64,000 nucleotides of DNA. Source: JAHDHW01 sp965220465 (GTDB lineage: Bacteria > Bacteroidota > Bacteroidia > Chitinophagales > Saprospiraceae). Below the pieces are notes generated by a model. That model made no database searches. It saw nothing but the letters and a program-made list of their open reading frames with translations, and was not told where the DNA came from. The stretch is taken from contig CBDCPZ010000025.1 of the NCBI GenBank assembly GCA_965220465.1, positions 1,116,001 through 1,180,000 on the forward strand, read 5' to 3'. Made by a program: the position numbers and the translations under genes. Each line of letters starts with the position of its first letter. The first letter of the stretch is position 1. Shown one piece after another: positions 41,917 through 50,742 of this stretch.

Positions 41917-43485
41917 ATGAACCTCGCACTAATTGAACAAAAAAAGTTTATTGGCAATGGCCGATCCGCTAAAGTTTTTCTTTCTTATAAGGGAGAAGAA
42001 GGCATTGCAACAAAAACATTTACAGGCGAACCCGTCAGTAAATTCATTCTTTTTATTTTGACAGGATCAGCCAATCCCTATACTTGGTGTGAAGACGCTA
42101 TAAATTGTGCTTTAATAAGACGAAGACTGTTGTCAAAACTTTGCCAGCTTTGGTTCAAAGACAAATTAAGGTTGCCAAAAACTTATGGACATAGGTGGAA
42201 TCCAGCGCAAAAGGCATTTGAAATTGATGCCGAATTTATTACAGGACATCATGCGCCATTGCTTACTCCTTTAAAGCGAAAATCGAAAAGTTATATGTCG
42301 GAATTGAGGCGAGAGATTATGAATCCGCTTCAGGATAAATTAATCCAGTCCGGGTTCGATGGCTTAGTGTGGCAAGCAGGAAAAGGCAATCCTGTGGCAG
42401 CTAGTAATTTTATGTTGTTGCGCGATGAAGATGGCACCGAACAATGGATTTGGATTGATTTAGAATCTGGCCTTCCCGCTCTTTTTGCTATGAATCCCCT
42501 TTCTACTCTGTTTTATTATTTACCAAAATGCGTTAAACACTCCGATTGGCTTTTTGACAATGTCGACACCGATCAGCTAATAAAATATTTAGAGAATCAT
42601 AAAGAAGAAATCATAAAGGCATTGGGTTTAAAAACCTATCGTCAATTGTGCATTGATTGTGAATTGCTTTCAACCACTCAAAAAAAATGGAAAAATATTA
42701 AGCGGTATAAAAGAAGCTTATATTATGCTGCTTCACAGGAAAAAATTTCGGATGTAGAAAAAAGATATTATGAAAATAAACCGCTTCGCTGGTACCTAAA
42801 AAGCCTTATGCTTTTTCTTAAAGCATTTGTAATCAAAGTAAAAGATACAACAGAAGAAATTTTCGATGCCTTTTATAATTTTCGCTACAAAAAACTATTC
42901 AGAAGAATCTACTTTTATTTTTCGGACAGCCGCTATCGTTGGGGAACGGCCAGATGGTTTTTAAAAAGAGAAATCGATAAATGGCATTCCAGAAAATTTC
43001 TCAACGATGAAGAATCTGCTTTTCTTAAAGAAGAACTCAAAAATGATGAGATCAGCGCGTATATAACAGATTTCAGTATTCACGTTGGAATAAAACCTGT
43101 GGTTAAATTAATTGCCTGGATTCTTATACCATTCCTCATAGCTGCCGGTATTTGCGATTTACAGGTTGGAGCATTATTAATAATCGGAGCAGGGCCCTTG
43201 GCTAGAACAGCTTACACGATTTGGAGGATTACGCATAGCCTCGTTAAATCAAGATCACATTTCCCAATGTTAGCACTTACCATCGGTGTTTTTCCGGTCA
43301 TCGGTAACCTTGCATACCCAATCGAGTTGCTTTATCGCAGTGCGGGTAAAAAAGATATGCTGGCAAAGTTTATAGCCTATTCCTTTAGTGCAAAAGTTGG
43401 CGCGAAAATACCGATCTGGGGTGGCAAAGACAGTGAAATAGAACATTTTTTCAACAAAATCTGCCATAAAATTTTGAATTTTTAA
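41917..43485 (+). CDS. Kinase-like protein with C-terminal membrane segments, function unknown
   Basis: From ATG 41917 the product has 522 residues. The N-terminus 'IEQKKFIGNGRSAKVFLSYK' resembles the glycine-rich loop of protein kinases, followed by 'GIATKTFTG' with a possible ATP-binding Lys. A later 'WIWIDLESGLPALFAMNPLS' resembles the Asp-containing metal-binding strand of ABC1/RIO-type kinases, but no HxD catalytic loop was found. The C-terminal third has two or three hydrophobic helices ('LIAWILIPFLIAAGI', 'ALLIIGAGPLARTAYTIW', 'MLALTIGVFPVIGNLAYPIE'). The protein therefore looks membrane-anchored with a large cytoplasmic domain. No neighbour clarifies its task. A TTG start 30 codons upstream is possible but lacks support. 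Confidence 0.5.
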   Translation: MNLALIEQKKFIGNGRSAKVFLSYKGEEGIATKTFTGEPVSKFILFILTGSANPYTWCEDAINCALIRRRLLSKLCQLWFKDKLRLPKTYGHRWNPAQKAFEIDAEFITGHHAPLLTPLKRKSKSYMSELRREIMNPLQDKLIQSGFDGLVWQAGKGNPVAASNFMLLRDEDGTEQWIWIDLESGLPALFAMNPLSTLFYYLPKCVKHSDWLFDNVDTDQLIKYLENHKEEIIKALGLKTYRQLCIDCELLSTTQKKWKNIKRYKRSLYYAASQEKISDVEKRYYENKPLRWYLKSLMLFLKAFVIKVKDTTEEIFDAFYNFRYKKLFRRIYFYFSDSRYRWGTARWFLKREIDKWHSRKFLNDEESAFLKEELKNDEISAYITDFSIHVGIKPVVKLIAWILIPFLIAAGICDLQVGALLIIGAGPLARTAYTIWRITHSLVKSRSHFPMLALTIGVFPVIGNLAYPIELLYRSAGKKDMLAKFIAYSFSAKVGAKIPIWGGKDSEIEHFFNKICHKILNF

Positions 43486-43585
43486 GCTCAAAAAACAACT
43501 CCTTTTTTCTCTTTTCCAGACATTTGGTTATTTTGACGATCAATAATTAATCTTCAATTGAATCGTCAATTTACCTCAAAGCCAT

Positions 43586-44353
43586 ATGAAAAACAGGTTT
43601 TACAAAGTTTACTTATTGCTGCTTGCAGGTTTATTCTTTAGCCAATTCTCACAGGCACAAATTGTCAATATCGAAGAAAAAAAAGCGGAATTGATGGATA
43701 CGGTTGCCTGGCTTGGCAACCTCCAACAGGACCTGGGATTATTGAAAAACACTTCTGCTGTTTTTAATTTCAAAACGACTCTGAATGTTGGCTTTGTACA
43801 CTACAAGCATCTGTTTTTATCGATTACCAATTATAATTATTCTTCAACAAATAATGAACAATTAGCTAATCAGGGCTTTCAACATTTGAGATATGTTTTC
43901 AAAAGTAATCCGAGAGTATTTTATGAAGCATTCACCCAATTGCAGTACAACGATCAGATTAAATTAAAAATGCGCTGGCTACTTGGCGCAGGGGTCAAAT
44001 TTAACCTGGTCAGCAAAGAAAAAAAACATGTCAACCTTGGCTTGTCTTACATGTATGAATATAATGAAGAAGTCAATCCTGATGTATTTTTGAGGCTTAA
44101 TCGATTAAATTCTTACCTGGTTTTAAACTTTGCTTTCTTTGACAAATTCAACATCCTGAGTACAACTTATTATCAACCTAATATTATTGCAATCAATGAC
44201 TTTCGATTGTCCTCTCAAACAGCGATATATTTTAATATTACAAAAAAGTTGCTCTTCAAATTCGCTTTTGATTTGACCTATAATTCAAGAGTGCCTCCGG
44301 ATGTTCCGTTTACTATTTATTCATTATCCAATGGAATTACCTGGGTGTTTTGA
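43586..44353 (+). CDS. DUF481-type outer-membrane protein
   Basis: The 255-residue product has a signal peptide (YLLLLAGLFFSQFSQAQ, cut after about residue 25) and then a beta-rich region with alternating aromatic and polar residues ('TLNVGFVHYKHLFLSITNY', 'RWLLGAGVKFNLVSKE', 'NLGLSYMYEYNEE', ending 'LSNGITWVF' with a terminal Phe typical of outer-membrane barrels). The pattern matches DUF481 barrel proteins of about 250 residues, of unknown function in Bacteroidota. It lies about 100 bases downstream of the kinase-like gene, same strand. Confidence 0.7.
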   Translation: MKNRFYKVYLLLLAGLFFSQFSQAQIVNIEEKKAELMDTVAWLGNLQQDLGLLKNTSAVFNFKTTLNVGFVHYKHLFLSITNYNYSSTNNEQLANQGFQHLRYVFKSNPRVFYEAFTQLQYNDQIKLKMRWLLGAGVKFNLVSKEKKHVNLGLSYMYEYNEEVNPDVFLRLNRLNSYLVLNFAFFDKFNILSTTYYQPNIIAINDFRLSSQTAIYFNITKKLLFKFAFDLTYNSRVPPDVPFTIYSLSNGITWVF

Positions 44354-44421
44354 TATTGAAGTGGTAAAAAGCCGAAAAGAAATAATCATATCTTAAATGT
44401 CTGGTTCAGCCGCTAATTTGC

Positions 44422-46128
44422 TTAGGCTGTTTTGATACTTGCAATAGCATCCAAATGCAATTCTTTGATACTGATTTCACGCATTTCGACTTTTCTAACT
44501 TTGCCGGTTACCGTCAGCGGAAAGCTATCAACAAATTTGATATACTTTGGTATTTTATAATAAGCTATTTTGTCTTTACAAAAAGCCTGGATTTCCTCTG
44601 CTGTTGAAGTTTCAACATCTCGGAGTTGTATCCAAGCCATTAGTTCCTCGCCATATTTTTTATCAGGCACCCCAATTATCTGGACGTTTTGAATTTTTGG
44701 ATGTGAGTACAAAAATTCTTCAATTTCTCTTGGGTAAATATTTTCACCACCTCTGATCACCATATCTTTGATTCGTCCTACTATTTTCACAAAACCTTCT
44801 TCATCCATCGTTGCCAAATCACCTGAATGCAGCCATCTCCCTATATCAATGGCTTTTTTTGTTTGCTCTTCGTTATTCCAATAATTAAGCATCACACAAT
44901 ATCCACGAGCACAGAATTCCCCCGTTTCTCCTAAAGGCACCACCAATCCTGTTTCAGGATTAACTATTTTAATTTCAATATGTGGCAAAACCTGCCCTAC
45001 GGTATTCACCCGTTGTTCAAGAGGGGCATCGACCTTGGTTTGAGTACAAACAGGGCTGGTTTCCGTCAAACCATATGCAATGGTCATTTCAGGAATGTGC
45101 ATGAGTTTGTTTACTTTTTTCATGACTTCCACCGGACAAGGCGAGCCCGCCATAATCCCAGTTCGCAAAGAGCTATAATCATATTTGTTAAAATCAGGAT
45201 GTTCCAATTCTGCGATAAACATGGTTGGAACGCCATACAAAACCGTGGCTTTTTCCTCCTGTATTGTTTCTAAAACAGCTTTCGGATCAAAACTTTCGCT
45301 AGGATAAATCATTGTAGCACCGTGAGTCATACAACCCAGGTTTCCCAATACCATCCCAAAACAATGATACAAAGGAACCGGAATAATCAATCGATCCTTT
45401 TCCGTAAATTTCATAACCTCTGTCGTAAAATAACTATTATTGAGAATGTTGTGATGGCTTAAAGCAGTTCCTTTTGGGTAACCAGTGGTTCCACTAGTAT
45501 ATTGAATATTGATCGGATCGTCGAAAGAAAGTTGGCTTTGGCGAACCAGCAATTCATCAGGAGTAATTTTATCCGCTAATCCAATAAAATTTTCCCATGA
45601 AAACATTCCCGGAGAGGAATTCTGATGAATCCGAATCACGGTTTTTAATGCTGGAATTTTCTCTGATTGTAATTGGCCTGGCTCACAATGATATAACTTC
45701 GGAGCCAGATCATATAGCATTTCGGTATAATTTGATCTTTTAAATTGATCTGCAATGACCAGCACAGAACAGCCCGATTGATTCAAGGCATATTCCAATT
45801 CATGTAAGCGATAAGATGGATTGACATTGACGAGAATGGCTCCAACCTTACTAGTAGCAAACTGAGTGATGGTCCATTCCGCACAATTGGGCGCCCAAAC
45901 GCCTACACGCTCTCCTTTTTGAATACCAACTGCCATCAATGCTCTGGCACATTCATCAACTTTTTCTTTTAATTCTAAATAAGTCATTCGGATATTCTGA
46001 TGGCGAACGACTAATGCTTCGTTTTGGGGAAACTGTTTGACTATTTGATCAAATGCATCGCCAATGGTTAAACCCAACAATGGTTTTTTGCTGATTCCAC
46101 TGCGATAGCTTAATGAATTGCTGTTCAT
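44422..46128 (-). CDS. Acyl-CoA synthetase (AMP-dependent ligase)
   Basis: The 568-residue enzyme has the ANL-family motifs: P-loop 'YTSGTTGYPKGTALSHHN' (about residue 215), 'YGLTETSPVC' (about 345), 'RWLHSGDLATMDEEGFVKI' and 'GRIKDMVIRGGENIYPREI' hinge (about 445-470), and C-terminal catalytic Lys region 'LTVTGKVRKVEMRE'. It activates a carboxylic acid, most likely medium or long chain, through an acyl-AMP intermediate. It is followed on the same strand by nothing close and is preceded by an acyl-CoA thioesterase gene 121 bases upstream. The two opposing reactions in one cluster suggest control of acyl-CoA levels. Confidence 0.92.
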   Translation of the reverse strand: MNSNSLSYRSGISKKPLLGLTIGDAFDQIVKQFPQNEALVVRHQNIRMTYLELKEKVDECARALMAVGIQKGERVGVWAPNCAEWTITQFATSKVGAILVNVNPSYRLHELEYALNQSGCSVLVIADQFKRSNYTEMLYDLAPKLYHCEPGQLQSEKIPALKTVIRIHQNSSPGMFSWENFIGLADKITPDELLVRQSQLSFDDPINIQYTSGTTGYPKGTALSHHNILNNSYFTTEVMKFTEKDRLIIPVPLYHCFGMVLGNLGCMTHGATMIYPSESFDPKAVLETIQEEKATVLYGVPTMFIAELEHPDFNKYDYSSLRTGIMAGSPCPVEVMKKVNKLMHIPEMTIAYGLTETSPVCTQTKVDAPLEQRVNTVGQVLPHIEIKIVNPETGLVVPLGETGEFCARGYCVMLNYWNNEEQTKKAIDIGRWLHSGDLATMDEEGFVKIVGRIKDMVIRGGENIYPREIEEFLYSHPKIQNVQIIGVPDKKYGEELMAWIQLRDVETSTAEEIQAFCKDKIAYYKIPKYIKFVDSFPLTVTGKVRKVEMREISIKELHLDAIASIKTA

Positions 46129-46249
46129 AATCCATTTAATTTAACTGATAAAATCGTTGGATATTAAGGATGAGTTAAGAGTATGTTTGAATTTACGCTT
46201 TTAAAAGTCGCCTTTCAAGGATAAAAAAGAAAAATGGTGGTGATTATTG

Positions 46250-46684
46250 TCATCTATCTAAGGCTAGAATTTTGTTTTTCATGTCTTCAGGAATAGCTAC
46301 TTTTTGCAAGGTAGAATAATCATAAGTCACGATGGTTTGATTGGAAATTGCAGCAAGACGTTGATGCTTTTTACTAAAAATCTGAGACTGAAGAAAAATA
46401 CGATCCTTTCCAACATCAGTGACTTTAGCTCCAACAATCACCGTATCGGGAAACGTGACCGGAAAAATATATTTGCAATCCTGAAAGCCTAGAATGAAGC
46501 CAGCTTCGCCATCTTTCGGCTTAACGCCATAACCCAATTTTTGGAAAAAATAGATTCGCGAACTTTCAGTCCATTTAAGATAAACCGTATTGTTGACATG
46601 TTGAGCAGCATCCATGTCGCCCCATTGCACGTCAATTTCGAAATTGACTGGAAATTCAGAATAAAAGGCTTTTATCTTTTCCAT
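46250..46684 (-). CDS. Hotdog-fold acyl-CoA thioesterase (4HBT family)
   Basis: The 144-residue protein carries 'FEIDVQWGDMDAAQHVNNTV' (about residues 15-34), the signature of 4-hydroxybenzoyl-CoA/YbgC-type thioesterases in which the Asp is catalytic, followed by 'YLKWTESSRIYFF' and strands 'KVTDVGKDRIFLQSQIFSK'. Cytoplasmic, single domain. An IS630-type element lies only 25 bases upstream of the ATG, so the native promoter has probably been displaced. Operon neighbour: the acyl-CoA synthetase downstream. Confidence 0.88.
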   Translation of the reverse strand: MEKIKAFYSEFPVNFEIDVQWGDMDAAQHVNNTVYLKWTESSRIYFFQKLGYGVKPKDGEAGFILGFQDCKYIFPVTFPDTVIVGAKVTDVGKDRIFLQSQIFSKKHQRLAAISNQTIVTYDYSTLQKVAIPEDMKNKILALDR

Positions 46685-46709
46685 AACATTAATTCAAAAT
46701 TATAATTTA

Positions 46710-46725
46710 AGTAAAAGAGCAAATT
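46710..46725 (+). repeat. Left terminal inverted repeat of IS630 element
   Basis: agtaaaagagcaaatt, the perfect reverse complement of the right end at 47800-47815. A TA precedes it at 46708-46709. Confidence 0.93.
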
Positions 46726-46749
46726 TAGATTATAATTATCTTTGTGCCC

Positions 46750-47801
46750 ATGGGTCGCAAAAAAAAGTTCATTGAAAAATTAAATATCGAAGAGTTAACA
46801 ACTCTAGAGCAAGGCTATAAAAATAGCTATCGTTCAGATTTCAGAAACCGATGTCAAGTGATCTTACTAAATCATAAACGGATGGATGTAGCTCAAATAA
46901 GTTTAATAACAGATTTATCTACAATAACCATCTATAAGACACTCAAAAAATGGCGTCAAAGTGGTATTAGTGGTCTTATTCGTCAACGTGGACAAGGTAG
47001 AAAACCGCGTCTGGACATTAATAATACCAATCATGTTGATTTAGTAGAACGAAAGGCAGCTCAAAATCCTCAAAAAATAGAGGAACTAATTCCATCTATC
47101 GTTGAAGAATTAGGTGTTCAGCCTTTTAGTAAATGGACCTTAAAGCGTTTTTTAAAAAGCTTAACTACCGTTGGAAACGATTCAGAAGGCGAATAAAAAA
47201 GCAACCGTCTGAAGAAGAACTTGCGGATAAGCTTCCTAAACTAAAGGCGATACATCACTTACAACTCAAGGGGTTTATTGATGTATTTTTCGCAGACGAA
47301 ACAGGTTTTAGCTTGACACCAAACATACCATATGGTTGGCAAAAAATTGGAGAACAGCTTTGTTTTACTACTCAGCGAAAGCACATACAAAACACTTTTG
47401 GACTAATGAATGCCTGTAATAAAGCCTTGCACACTTACACTACTAAGGATAAACAAAACATTAACTCCAATTTTATCTGTCAAAGTCTTGATGACTTTTG
47501 TTTAAAAATCACAAAGCCAACTGTGGTTATTTTAGACAACGCTCCTTGGCATACCTCTGATAGATTTATCAATAGGATTCATCATTGGCAGCAAAAGGAT
47601 TTATTTATCTTTCATTTGCCTAGATATAGCCCACACCTCAATTTAATTGAAACGCTTTGGAGGCAAATAAAATATAAATGGCTTAGGCCTAAAGATTTTA
47701 ACTCGAAAACTGCCTTGAAAAAGAGCCTCCAGTTTATTTTTACCAATTTTGGTGTCCGATTCGATATTAATTTTTCAATGAACTTTTTTAACAAACTTTA
47801 A
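46750..47801 (+). CDS. IS630-family transposase made by -1 ribosomal frameshift
   Basis: The first frame (46750-47196) encodes an N-terminal helix-turn-helix part ('MDVAQISLITDLSTITIYKT'). The second frame (about 47133-47801) encodes the DDE catalytic part with 'FFADETGFSLTP' (first Asp), 'VVILDNAPWHTSD' (second Asp) and 'SPHLNLIETLWRQIK' (final Glu), the IS630 signature. The frames overlap by 64 bases. A canonical -1 slippery heptamer T TTT TTA lies in register at 47148-47154. Slipping there joins 'TLKRFL' to 'KKLNYRWKRF', giving a 350-residue protein, the normal IS630 size. The ATG at 46750 is used; a GTG two codons earlier is possible. TATCTTTG at 46737-46744 could be its promoter -7 element. 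Confidence 0.9.
47148..47154 (+). promoter_or_regulatory. -1 frameshift slippery site
   Basis: tttttta, read T TTT TTA in the frame of the first transposase ORF, which lets both tRNAs re-pair in the -1 frame. The same heptamer is used by lentiviral gag-pol. It lies inside the ORF overlap and produces the expected fused transposase. Confidence 0.8.
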
Positions 47802-47815
47802 TTTGCTCTTTTACT
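47800..47815 (-). repeat. Right terminal inverted repeat of IS630 element
   Basis: aatttgctcttttact, the perfect reverse complement of the left end at 46710-46725. The duplicated TA follows at 47816-47817. Confidence 0.93.
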
Positions 47816-47888
47816 TACTCTTTTTCTTTCCATTACTTTTTTCAAACTTTTTTTGAATGCCGACATTCAATTTATTGTAAGCCTCAAC

Positions 47889-47999
47889 CTAGGTAATTCC
47901 CCACTCAAAATTAGGTGAATTATAAAAACCTGATAGTTCTATCATAAAATTCTTTAGCAGCTGAAAGTTTGTATTGTATTGACCGTAATCGCTTTTTGG
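47889..47999 (-). pseudogene. Fragment of a TonB-receptor-like outer-membrane barrel protein
   Basis: A minus-strand frame of 36 codons closed by TAG at 47889-47891 contains 'NFQLLKNFMIELSGFYNSPN'. This resembles the 'F.LPK.FS.ELSGFY.SP' repeat strand of Bacteroidota outer-membrane beta-barrel proteins related to TonB-dependent receptors. No start codon or larger frame exists. It lies between the IS right end and the small dehydrogenase subunit gene and is probably debris of a deleted gene. Confidence 0.4.
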
Positions 48000-48000
48000 T

Positions 48001-48705
48001 TTAATTGATTAGGTTTCCGTTATCATCCCACTGAGCGACATCACCGCGCTTGCTTTGATCAATACATTTTGCCAGCCATTCCTCGTCGTAAACTAAACCA
48101 TGTTTTTCAAGCACCTCTTCCGGCACGCCATCCCAAACATTGGCAACATTGCCTTGATAACCTAAATCTTCAAGGCCCATCTTGGTGGTGTAATAACCGG
48201 TCAAAGTAAGATTTCGCATCAAAGAAAAGAATTTGGCTCCTTGTTCTACTTCGGGAGAAGCTTTGCCCGGATAAGCAATTTCGTCGATAATCGATATTTG
48301 TTGTTCATTTGAACAAGTCTTAAATTCTTTGTTGAATTGTTTATTGGATTTATTATCCAGCCACATCAATCCTCCACGGATCGGAAGCTGATGATAAGGC
48401 AAATCTTTCACCATAAACTCAATAAATTCAGGCACTCCTGCATCAGTCGCAGCACCAAATTTATCGCTTGCCGGAAGGATGATATCGCACAAAACAGCTA
48501 TGGTTTCTACTTCATGTTCATTAAAAAATTGCTCCGCTTTTAATTTAGCGTCCAGTTCTTTTTCTTTAGTAGTTCTCCCATATTCTGCTGAAATTTCTGC
48601 GCTGGTAGTTTCTACTTCTTTTGTTTCCGGTGTACAGCCATTTAGTAATAATCCTCCAGCAAGGGAACCGGCTAAAAGTGATTTTATTGAGTCTCTGCGA
48701 TCCAT
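48001..48705 (-). CDS. Gluconate 2-dehydrogenase subunit 3-like protein, Tat lipoprotein
   Basis: The 234-residue protein begins 'MDRRDSIKSLLAGSLAGG' then 'LLLNGC', a twin-arginine signal followed by a lipobox. The mature part has 'LCDIILPASDKFGAATDAGV' and 'YHQLPIRGGLMWLDNKSNKQ', blocks found in the gluconate 2-dehydrogenase subunit 3 family, the small partner of GMC-type membrane dehydrogenases. It lies downstream of the GMC gene on the same strand, about 130 bases away, with an intergenic repeat in between. It probably assists folding and Tat export of the flavoprotein. Confidence 0.85.
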   Translation of the reverse strand: MDRRDSIKSLLAGSLAGGLLLNGCTPETKEVETTSAEISAEYGRTTKEKELDAKLKAEQFFNEHEVETIAVLCDIILPASDKFGAATDAGVPEFIEFMVKDLPYHQLPIRGGLMWLDNKSNKQFNKEFKTCSNEQQISIIDEIAYPGKASPEVEQGAKFFSLMRNLTLTGYYTTKMGLEDLGYQGNVANVWDGVPEEVLEKHGLVYDEEWLAKCIDQSKRGDVAQWDDNGNLIN

Positions 48706-48739
48706 GTTTTTTGAGTTATTAGTTTTTAGATAAAAGTTG

Positions 48740-48834
48740 CGAGTTGCGAGGGGTCAGGAGTGAGGGGGTCAGCTAGTAAATTCTTTCTGGCTCCTCACTC
48801 CTGTCCCCTGACTACTCTCACCTCGCCCCTCCTT
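48740..48834. repeat. Purine-rich inverted repeat between dehydrogenase genes
   Basis: ggggtcaggagtgagg (48750-48765) faces cctcactcctgtcccc (48793-48808), pairing at 15 of 16 positions with a 27-base spacer. Outer segments 'gcgagggg' and 'cctcgcccc' add further pairing. The sequence belongs to the same gagtgagg/gcgagg family as 14389-14560. It lies in the gap between the GMC gene and its subunit gene and could lower expression of the second. Confidence 0.7.
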
Positions 48835-48835
48835 C

Positions 48836-50554
48836 TCAAATATTCTGCTTTTTCAATTGATCAATGATATAATCTGAAGTTCTCCAGGCCAAAGCAAGAA
48901 TCGTCCAGGTTGGATTTTTATCCGCTTGTGAAACGAATGGCCCTCCGTCAACGACAAAAACATTATTGACATCGTGCAATTGTTCAAATTTATTCGTCAC
49001 CGATGTCTTAGGATTGTCGCCCATTCGGGTCGTTCCGACCTCATGGATGATCCTTCCGGGAGCTAACAATCCATAATCAGCCTCTTTTCCGGGTTTATTA
49101 CCCATCAGTTCTCCGCCCATTGCCGTCAACACTTCTTCAAATGTATTGTGCATGTGTTTCGCCTGATTGCGTTCGTAATCAGACCATGTATAGTTGAACC
49201 GAAGCACTGGAATCCCAAATTCATCGACAACATCCGGATCAATTTCGCAGTAATTATCTTCACGGGCAATACATTCTCCACGACCTGAAATGCCAACGAC
49301 AGAACCGTAAAACCTCTTCACATCATCTCGCAATTTATTACCGTAGCCACCAATCGTTTCACCGATATATTTATTCATTTCGCTTGCACCGAAACCAAAG
49401 CCGTAAGATGGCATTCCCAATCCTCCCCAGACTTCGATGTGGTAGCCTCTCGGGAAATCAAGTTTTTTATTGTCCAGCCACCAAGGCGTGTAAACATGCA
49501 TCCCTCCTACTCCATCTTCGTTGTACATTTTACGGTCCATCAAACCTGGAATAAAAGCTGCGCGGCTTGTTCCCGTTGAGTCATGCAAGTATTTTCCGAC
49601 CATTCCGCTGCTATTACCAAGGCCATTAGGATGTTGTTTGCTTTTTGAATTTAAAAGAATGCGAGCAGATCCACAGGCTGATGCAGCTAGTACTACAATC
49701 TTTGCGTTCAGCTGATATTCTTTGCGATCTTCTTTGTTAATATAAGCAACGCCAGTCGCCTTACCCTTGGCATTGGTAGTAATTTCGCGAACCATACAGT
49801 TTACAAAAAGATCAATCTTGCCTCCATTCTTCTGAGCTGGAAAAATCAAACAGGTTCCAGATGAAAAATCTGCATGTATTGCACACGCTCGTGAACATTG
49901 AGCACAATAAAAACATACGCCTCTGTCTTTGCTGATTGCTTTTGTTAGAATCGATAATCTCGAAGGAAAAACCGGAACATTAACTTTTCTAGCTCCTTTT
50001 ATATAATACAATTCATGTAAACGTGGTTTAGGCGCCGGCAAGAAAAAGCCATCGGGTTCATTCGGCAAATTTTCTTTGCTTCCAAAAATACCAATGAGTT
50101 TATCTACTTTATCGTAATACGGTTTTACATCATCATAACTTATCGGCCAATTATCTCCTAAACCATCATCATCTTTATGTTTAAAATCTCTTGGCCCAAA
50201 ACGCAAGGAAATACGCCCCCAATGATTGGTTCTACCTCCGAGCATTCGGGATCGAAACCAGTCAAACTCAGTTCCTTCAACCCTCGTGTAAGGCTCCCCT
50301 TCAATTTCCCAGCCACCGTAGGCACTATCAAAATCTCCAAAAGCACGAACAGAGCTAGCTCCCCTTCGAGGAGATTCCCATGGCCATTTCATTTGAGTTT
50401 TTTGAGCAGGATCAGCTGGATCAAAGTACGGGCCTGCTTCCACAATGGCTACTTCCAGACCTGCATCTGCCAAGATTTTAGCAGCCATTCCACCTCCCGC
50501 TCCTGAGCCTACGATGCAAACGTCATAGTTTTTTTTGTTTGTTTTAAATTGCAT
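48836..50554 (-). CDS. GMC-family FAD oxidoreductase (gluconate 2-dehydrogenase-like large subunit)
   Basis: The 572-residue flavoprotein starts 'KNYDVCIVGSGAGGGMAAKI' (FAD-binding GxGxxG, about residues 8-27), has 'RMLGGRTNHWGRISLRFGPR' (about residue 110), a four-Cys stretch 'VCFYCAQCSRACAIHADFSS', and C-terminal 'EVGTTRMGDNPKTSVTN' and 'VFVVDGGPFVSQADKNPTWT' blocks with the His/Asn pair of GMC dehydrogenases. It oxidises a sugar or alcohol and passes electrons to a membrane acceptor. The Cys cluster near residue 225 could bind an Fe-S centre, as in some membrane sugar dehydrogenases. No signal of its own was seen, which fits export with the Tat-bearing small subunit. Confidence 0.9.
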   Translation of the reverse strand: MQFKTNKKNYDVCIVGSGAGGGMAAKILADAGLEVAIVEAGPYFDPADPAQKTQMKWPWESPRRGASSVRAFGDFDSAYGGWEIEGEPYTRVEGTEFDWFRSRMLGGRTNHWGRISLRFGPRDFKHKDDDGLGDNWPISYDDVKPYYDKVDKLIGIFGSKENLPNEPDGFFLPAPKPRLHELYYIKGARKVNVPVFPSRLSILTKAISKDRGVCFYCAQCSRACAIHADFSSGTCLIFPAQKNGGKIDLFVNCMVREITTNAKGKATGVAYINKEDRKEYQLNAKIVVLAASACGSARILLNSKSKQHPNGLGNSSGMVGKYLHDSTGTSRAAFIPGLMDRKMYNEDGVGGMHVYTPWWLDNKKLDFPRGYHIEVWGGLGMPSYGFGFGASEMNKYIGETIGGYGNKLRDDVKRFYGSVVGISGRGECIAREDNYCEIDPDVVDEFGIPVLRFNYTWSDYERNQAKHMHNTFEEVLTAMGGELMGNKPGKEADYGLLAPGRIIHEVGTTRMGDNPKTSVTNKFEQLHDVNNVFVVDGGPFVSQADKNPTWTILALAWRTSDYIIDQLKKQNI

Positions 50555-50742
50555 AAAAAGCGTTTTAAGCCAGTTTTTCTAAATGAAGTTTAAATTAGAC
50601 AAAATCTTCAGAAAACTGGAAAAGACTTTAATTTTTAAAATCCTGAACTTTATTTAAAATGATTTTCGTCACCAAAAATTATTTTTTAAATGTTTAATTT
50701 TCAAAAGGAAAGGTATTTCTCCATCTTTAAAAACCCTCGTCT

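Larger units (their letters stand above)
46710..47815 (+). mobile_element. Complete IS630-family insertion sequence, 1106 bp
   Basis: 16-bp perfect terminal inverted repeats (46710-46725 and 47800-47815) are flanked by TA dinucleotides at 46708-46709 and 47816-47817. This is the target duplication of Tc1/mariner/IS630 elements. Inside is one transposase split over two frames joined by a slippery site. The ends are exact and the frame is otherwise open, so the copy looks recent and probably still functional. It sits 25 bases upstream of the thioesterase start codon and next to a degraded TonB-receptor fragment. Confidence 0.93.
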
